A stretch of DNA of 42,414 nucleotides from an uncultured Alphaproteobacteria bacterium (GTDB lineage: Bacteria > Pseudomonadota > Alphaproteobacteria > CAAGCB01 > CAG-977), in the NCBI GenBank assembly GCA_944393745.1, contig CALYBD010000019.1:1-42414 (forward strand), written 5' to 3'. Below, piece after piece: positions 40,993-42,414 of the stretch. A program made the position numbers and the translations under genes. The notes below the pieces were generated by a model. The model was not told the origin of the DNA. It searched no databases and saw only the letters and a list, made by a program, of their open reading frames with translations. Each line of letters begins with the position of its first letter. Within the stretch, counting starts at the first letter, position 1.

Positions 40993-42210
40993 ATGAAAGA
41001 GTTTCAAAAATCTTCGCGTTTAAACGGTGTGCATTATGAAATCCGCGGCCCCGTGTTAAAGGCGGCAAATCAACTGGAAGAAGCCGGATATAAAATCCTG
41101 AAACTAAATATCGGCAATCCGGCGGCTTTTGATTTGAACGCCCCCGAAGAAATTATCAAGGACGTTATATTGAATTTGCCTTTTGCAGACGGCTATTCCG
41201 ATTCCAAAGGCATTTTTCCCGCGCGCAAAGCCGTTATGCATTATTGCCAGCAAAAAAATATCGAAAGCGTTCAAATCAACGACATTTATCTGGGCAACGG
41301 CGTTTCCGATCTGATCATGCTCAGTATGGAGGCCTTTTTGGACAACGGCGATGAAATTCTGGTGCCTTCCCCCGATTATCCGCTGTGGACGGCGGCCATT
41401 TGTCTGGCCGGCGGCAAGCCTGTTCATTATATTTGCGACGAAGAATCCGACTGGTATCCCGACTTAAAAGACATCGAAAGCAAAATCACACCGAAAACCA
41501 AAGGTATCGTCATCATCAATCCCAACAATCCGACCGGCGCCGTTTATCCCAAAGAAATGCTGGAAAAAATCGCCGCTTTGGCCGAACGGCACAAACTGGC
41601 GGTTTTCTGCGACGAAATCTACGATAAAATTTTATATGACGGGGCGGTGCATATCTCTTTGGCGTCTTTGATCAAGGACACTTTCTGCATTACCTACAAC
41701 GGTATTTCCAAAAATTACCGTGCCTGCGGTTTCCGTGCCGCCTGGATGGTTCTGAGCGGTAATAAAAAAATGGCCGAAGACTATATTGACGGACTGGATC
41801 TGCTGGCCAATATGCGTTTATGTTCAAACGTTCCCGGACAATTCGCCATACAAACCGCTTTGGGCGGGTATCAGAGCATTAATGATCTGGTCAAACCGGG
41901 CGGACGGCTATATGAACAAAGAACGCTGTGCCATAAACTGTTAAACGACATTCCGGGTATTTCCTGCGTCAAGGCAATGGGATCGCTTTATATGTTCCCG
42001 AAAATCGATACGGCAAAGTTCAACATTTACGATGACCAGAAATTTGTTTTGGATCTGCTGATGGATAAACGTATTTTACTGGTCAACGGCACGGGCTTTA
42101 ACTGGGAAAAACCGGATCATTTCCGCGTTGTTTTCCTGCCCAGAACGGACGATTTGGAAAAAGCCCTGGGGCGGTTGAAGGATTTTCTGGCCGATTACAG
42201 ACAGGAATAA
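40993..42210 (+). CDS. alaA: Alanine aminotransferase AlaA-type
   Basis: This 405-residue fold-type I PLP aminotransferase closely matches E. coli AlaA over its whole length as I recall it: RGPVLKAANQLEEAG, LNIGNPAAFDLNAPEE, DYPLWTAA, GIVIINPNNPTGAVY and FCDEIYDKILYD. The Schiff-base lysine is K240 in NGISKNYRACGFR. It makes alanine from pyruvate and glutamate. ATG 40993 follows AAGGAG. The 82-base gap upstream holds a probable promoter that I could not define. Confidence 0.95.
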   Translation: MKEFQKSSRLNGVHYEIRGPVLKAANQLEEAGYKILKLNIGNPAAFDLNAPEEIIKDVILNLPFADGYSDSKGIFPARKAVMHYCQQKNIESVQINDIYLGNGVSDLIMLSMEAFLDNGDEILVPSPDYPLWTAAICLAGGKPVHYICDEESDWYPDLKDIESKITPKTKGIVIINPNNPTGAVYPKEMLEKIAALAERHKLAVFCDEIYDKILYDGAVHISLASLIKDTFCITYNGISKNYRACGFRAAWMVLSGNKKMAEDYIDGLDLLANMRLCSNVPGQFAIQTALGGYQSINDLVKPGGRLYEQRTLCHKLLNDIPGISCVKAMGSLYMFPKIDTAKFNIYDDQKFVLDLLMDKRILLVNGTGFNWEKPDHFRVVFLPRTDDLEKALGRLKDFLADYRQE

Positions 42211-42214
42211 CCGT

Positions 42215-42244
42215 TAAAAACGCTTCTTTCGGGAAGCGTTTTTT
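42215..42244 (+). terminator. Intrinsic terminator after alaA
   Basis: AAAACGCTTC pairs with GAAGCGTTTT around TTTCGG and is followed by a run of T, a few bases after the stop. Confidence 0.92.
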
Positions 42245-42260
42245 ATCCTTTCATCAGTAT

Positions 42261-42288
42261 TTCCCTGCGCATGTTGTTGCGCAGGGAA
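42261..42288. repeat. Perfect 10-bp-stem hairpin after the Cys-rich gene
   Basis: TTCCCTGCGC pairs with GCGCAGGGAA across an 8-base loop. It lies 9 bases beyond the stop of the minus-strand Cys-rich gene but lacks a following T run on that strand, like the palindrome at 362-387. Confidence 0.65.
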
Positions 42289-42296
42289 AAAAGTAA

Positions 42297-42414
42297 TTAC
42301 ACGCAGCAACAGCCCGTTGCATTGGCGACGGGGGCGAATCCCGATTTGCACGACACGCCTTCGCACCCGATCGGCATACAACAGCACCCCGTCAGCGTTG
42401 CTTCCGCCACGGAT
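42297..42414 (-). CDS. Cysteine-rich repeat protein, 3' end (partial)
   Basis: The minus-strand frame is open from the right edge to TAA at 42299-42297. The last residues read CCCMPIGCEGVSCKSGFAPVANATGCCCV, the same CKSGY/F...TGCCC module found at 1418-2329. This is another member of the secreted Cys-rich family; the start is beyond the window. Function unknown. Confidence 0.8.
   Translation of the reverse strand, partial: SVAEATLTGCCCMPIGCEGVSCKSGFAPVANATGCCCV

Overview
The window looks like chromosome of a host-associated, probably anaerobic alphaproteobacterium, most likely one of the uncultured gut-type lineages. The signs are the ruvC-ruvA-ruvB / ybgC-tolQRAB-pal-cpoB / tilS-ftsH-glmM gene order, an alphaproteobacterial-type SerC, a 6S RNA gene between zapA and the 5-formyltetrahydrofolate cyclo-ligase gene, a cysteine-free L31, and a ThiE-like / EpmA / EF-P / SuhB-type neighbourhood. 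HydG with a TM1266-type regulator points to an [FeFe]-hydrogenase and an anoxic lifestyle. No lineage was confirmed by search.

Layout. (1) 1-2372: secreted cysteine-rich proteins of one family. One is cut by the left edge. A 700-bp gene-free stretch of duplicated hairpin-rich sequence and a C9 tract separates it from the next two. (2) 2381-9240: minus strand, serC, glmM, ftsH, tilS, cpoB. (3) 9263-14328: the envelope Tol-Pal block with two Pal lipoproteins. A strong hairpin covers the tolQ ribosome binding site. (4) 14342-16176: two proteins of unknown function, one with an HEGKH zinc-protease-like motif, placed between ybgC and ruvB. (5) 16216-20567: ruvBAC, yebC, a phosphodiesterase and folate cyclo-ligase, then 6S RNA, zapA and a coiled-coil gene up to 21747. 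(6) 21881-23839: a degenerate ThiE-like gene, gtrA and epmA. (7) 23948-32176, plus strand: efp, a SuhB-like phosphatase, an OmpA-like / MotA-ExbB-like / MotB-like envelope trio, rpmE, a membrane adenylate cyclase and a probable beta-sandwich protein. (8) 32214-37788: an accessory stretch with a small HTH protein, a candidate ~170-nt structured RNA with its own promoter and terminator, an orphan molybdenum hydroxylase, an MmcQ/YjbR protein, hydG and its regulator. (9) 37938-42210: an outer-membrane barrel candidate, MscL with a zinc ribbon, a COG2509 flavoprotein and alaA. (10) The right edge cuts another cysteine-rich gene of the family seen at the left edge.

How the genes work together. The main theme is envelope building: peptidoglycan precursor supply (GlmM), Tol-Pal constriction with CpoB, ZapA at the divisome, a second ExbB/MotB-like energised complex, membrane protein quality control (FtsH) and secreted disulfide-type proteins. 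Housekeeping repair (RuvABC) and translation (TilS, EF-P/EpmA, L31) genes sit between. The 32-38 kb stretch adds anaerobic metabolism. The most promising undescribed items are the covarying hairpin-T repeats (391-801), the attenuator-like hairpin before tolQ (13868-13906), the candidate RNA at 32461-32634 and the cysteine-rich family. No CRISPR array, insertion sequence, tRNA or rRNA was recognised.
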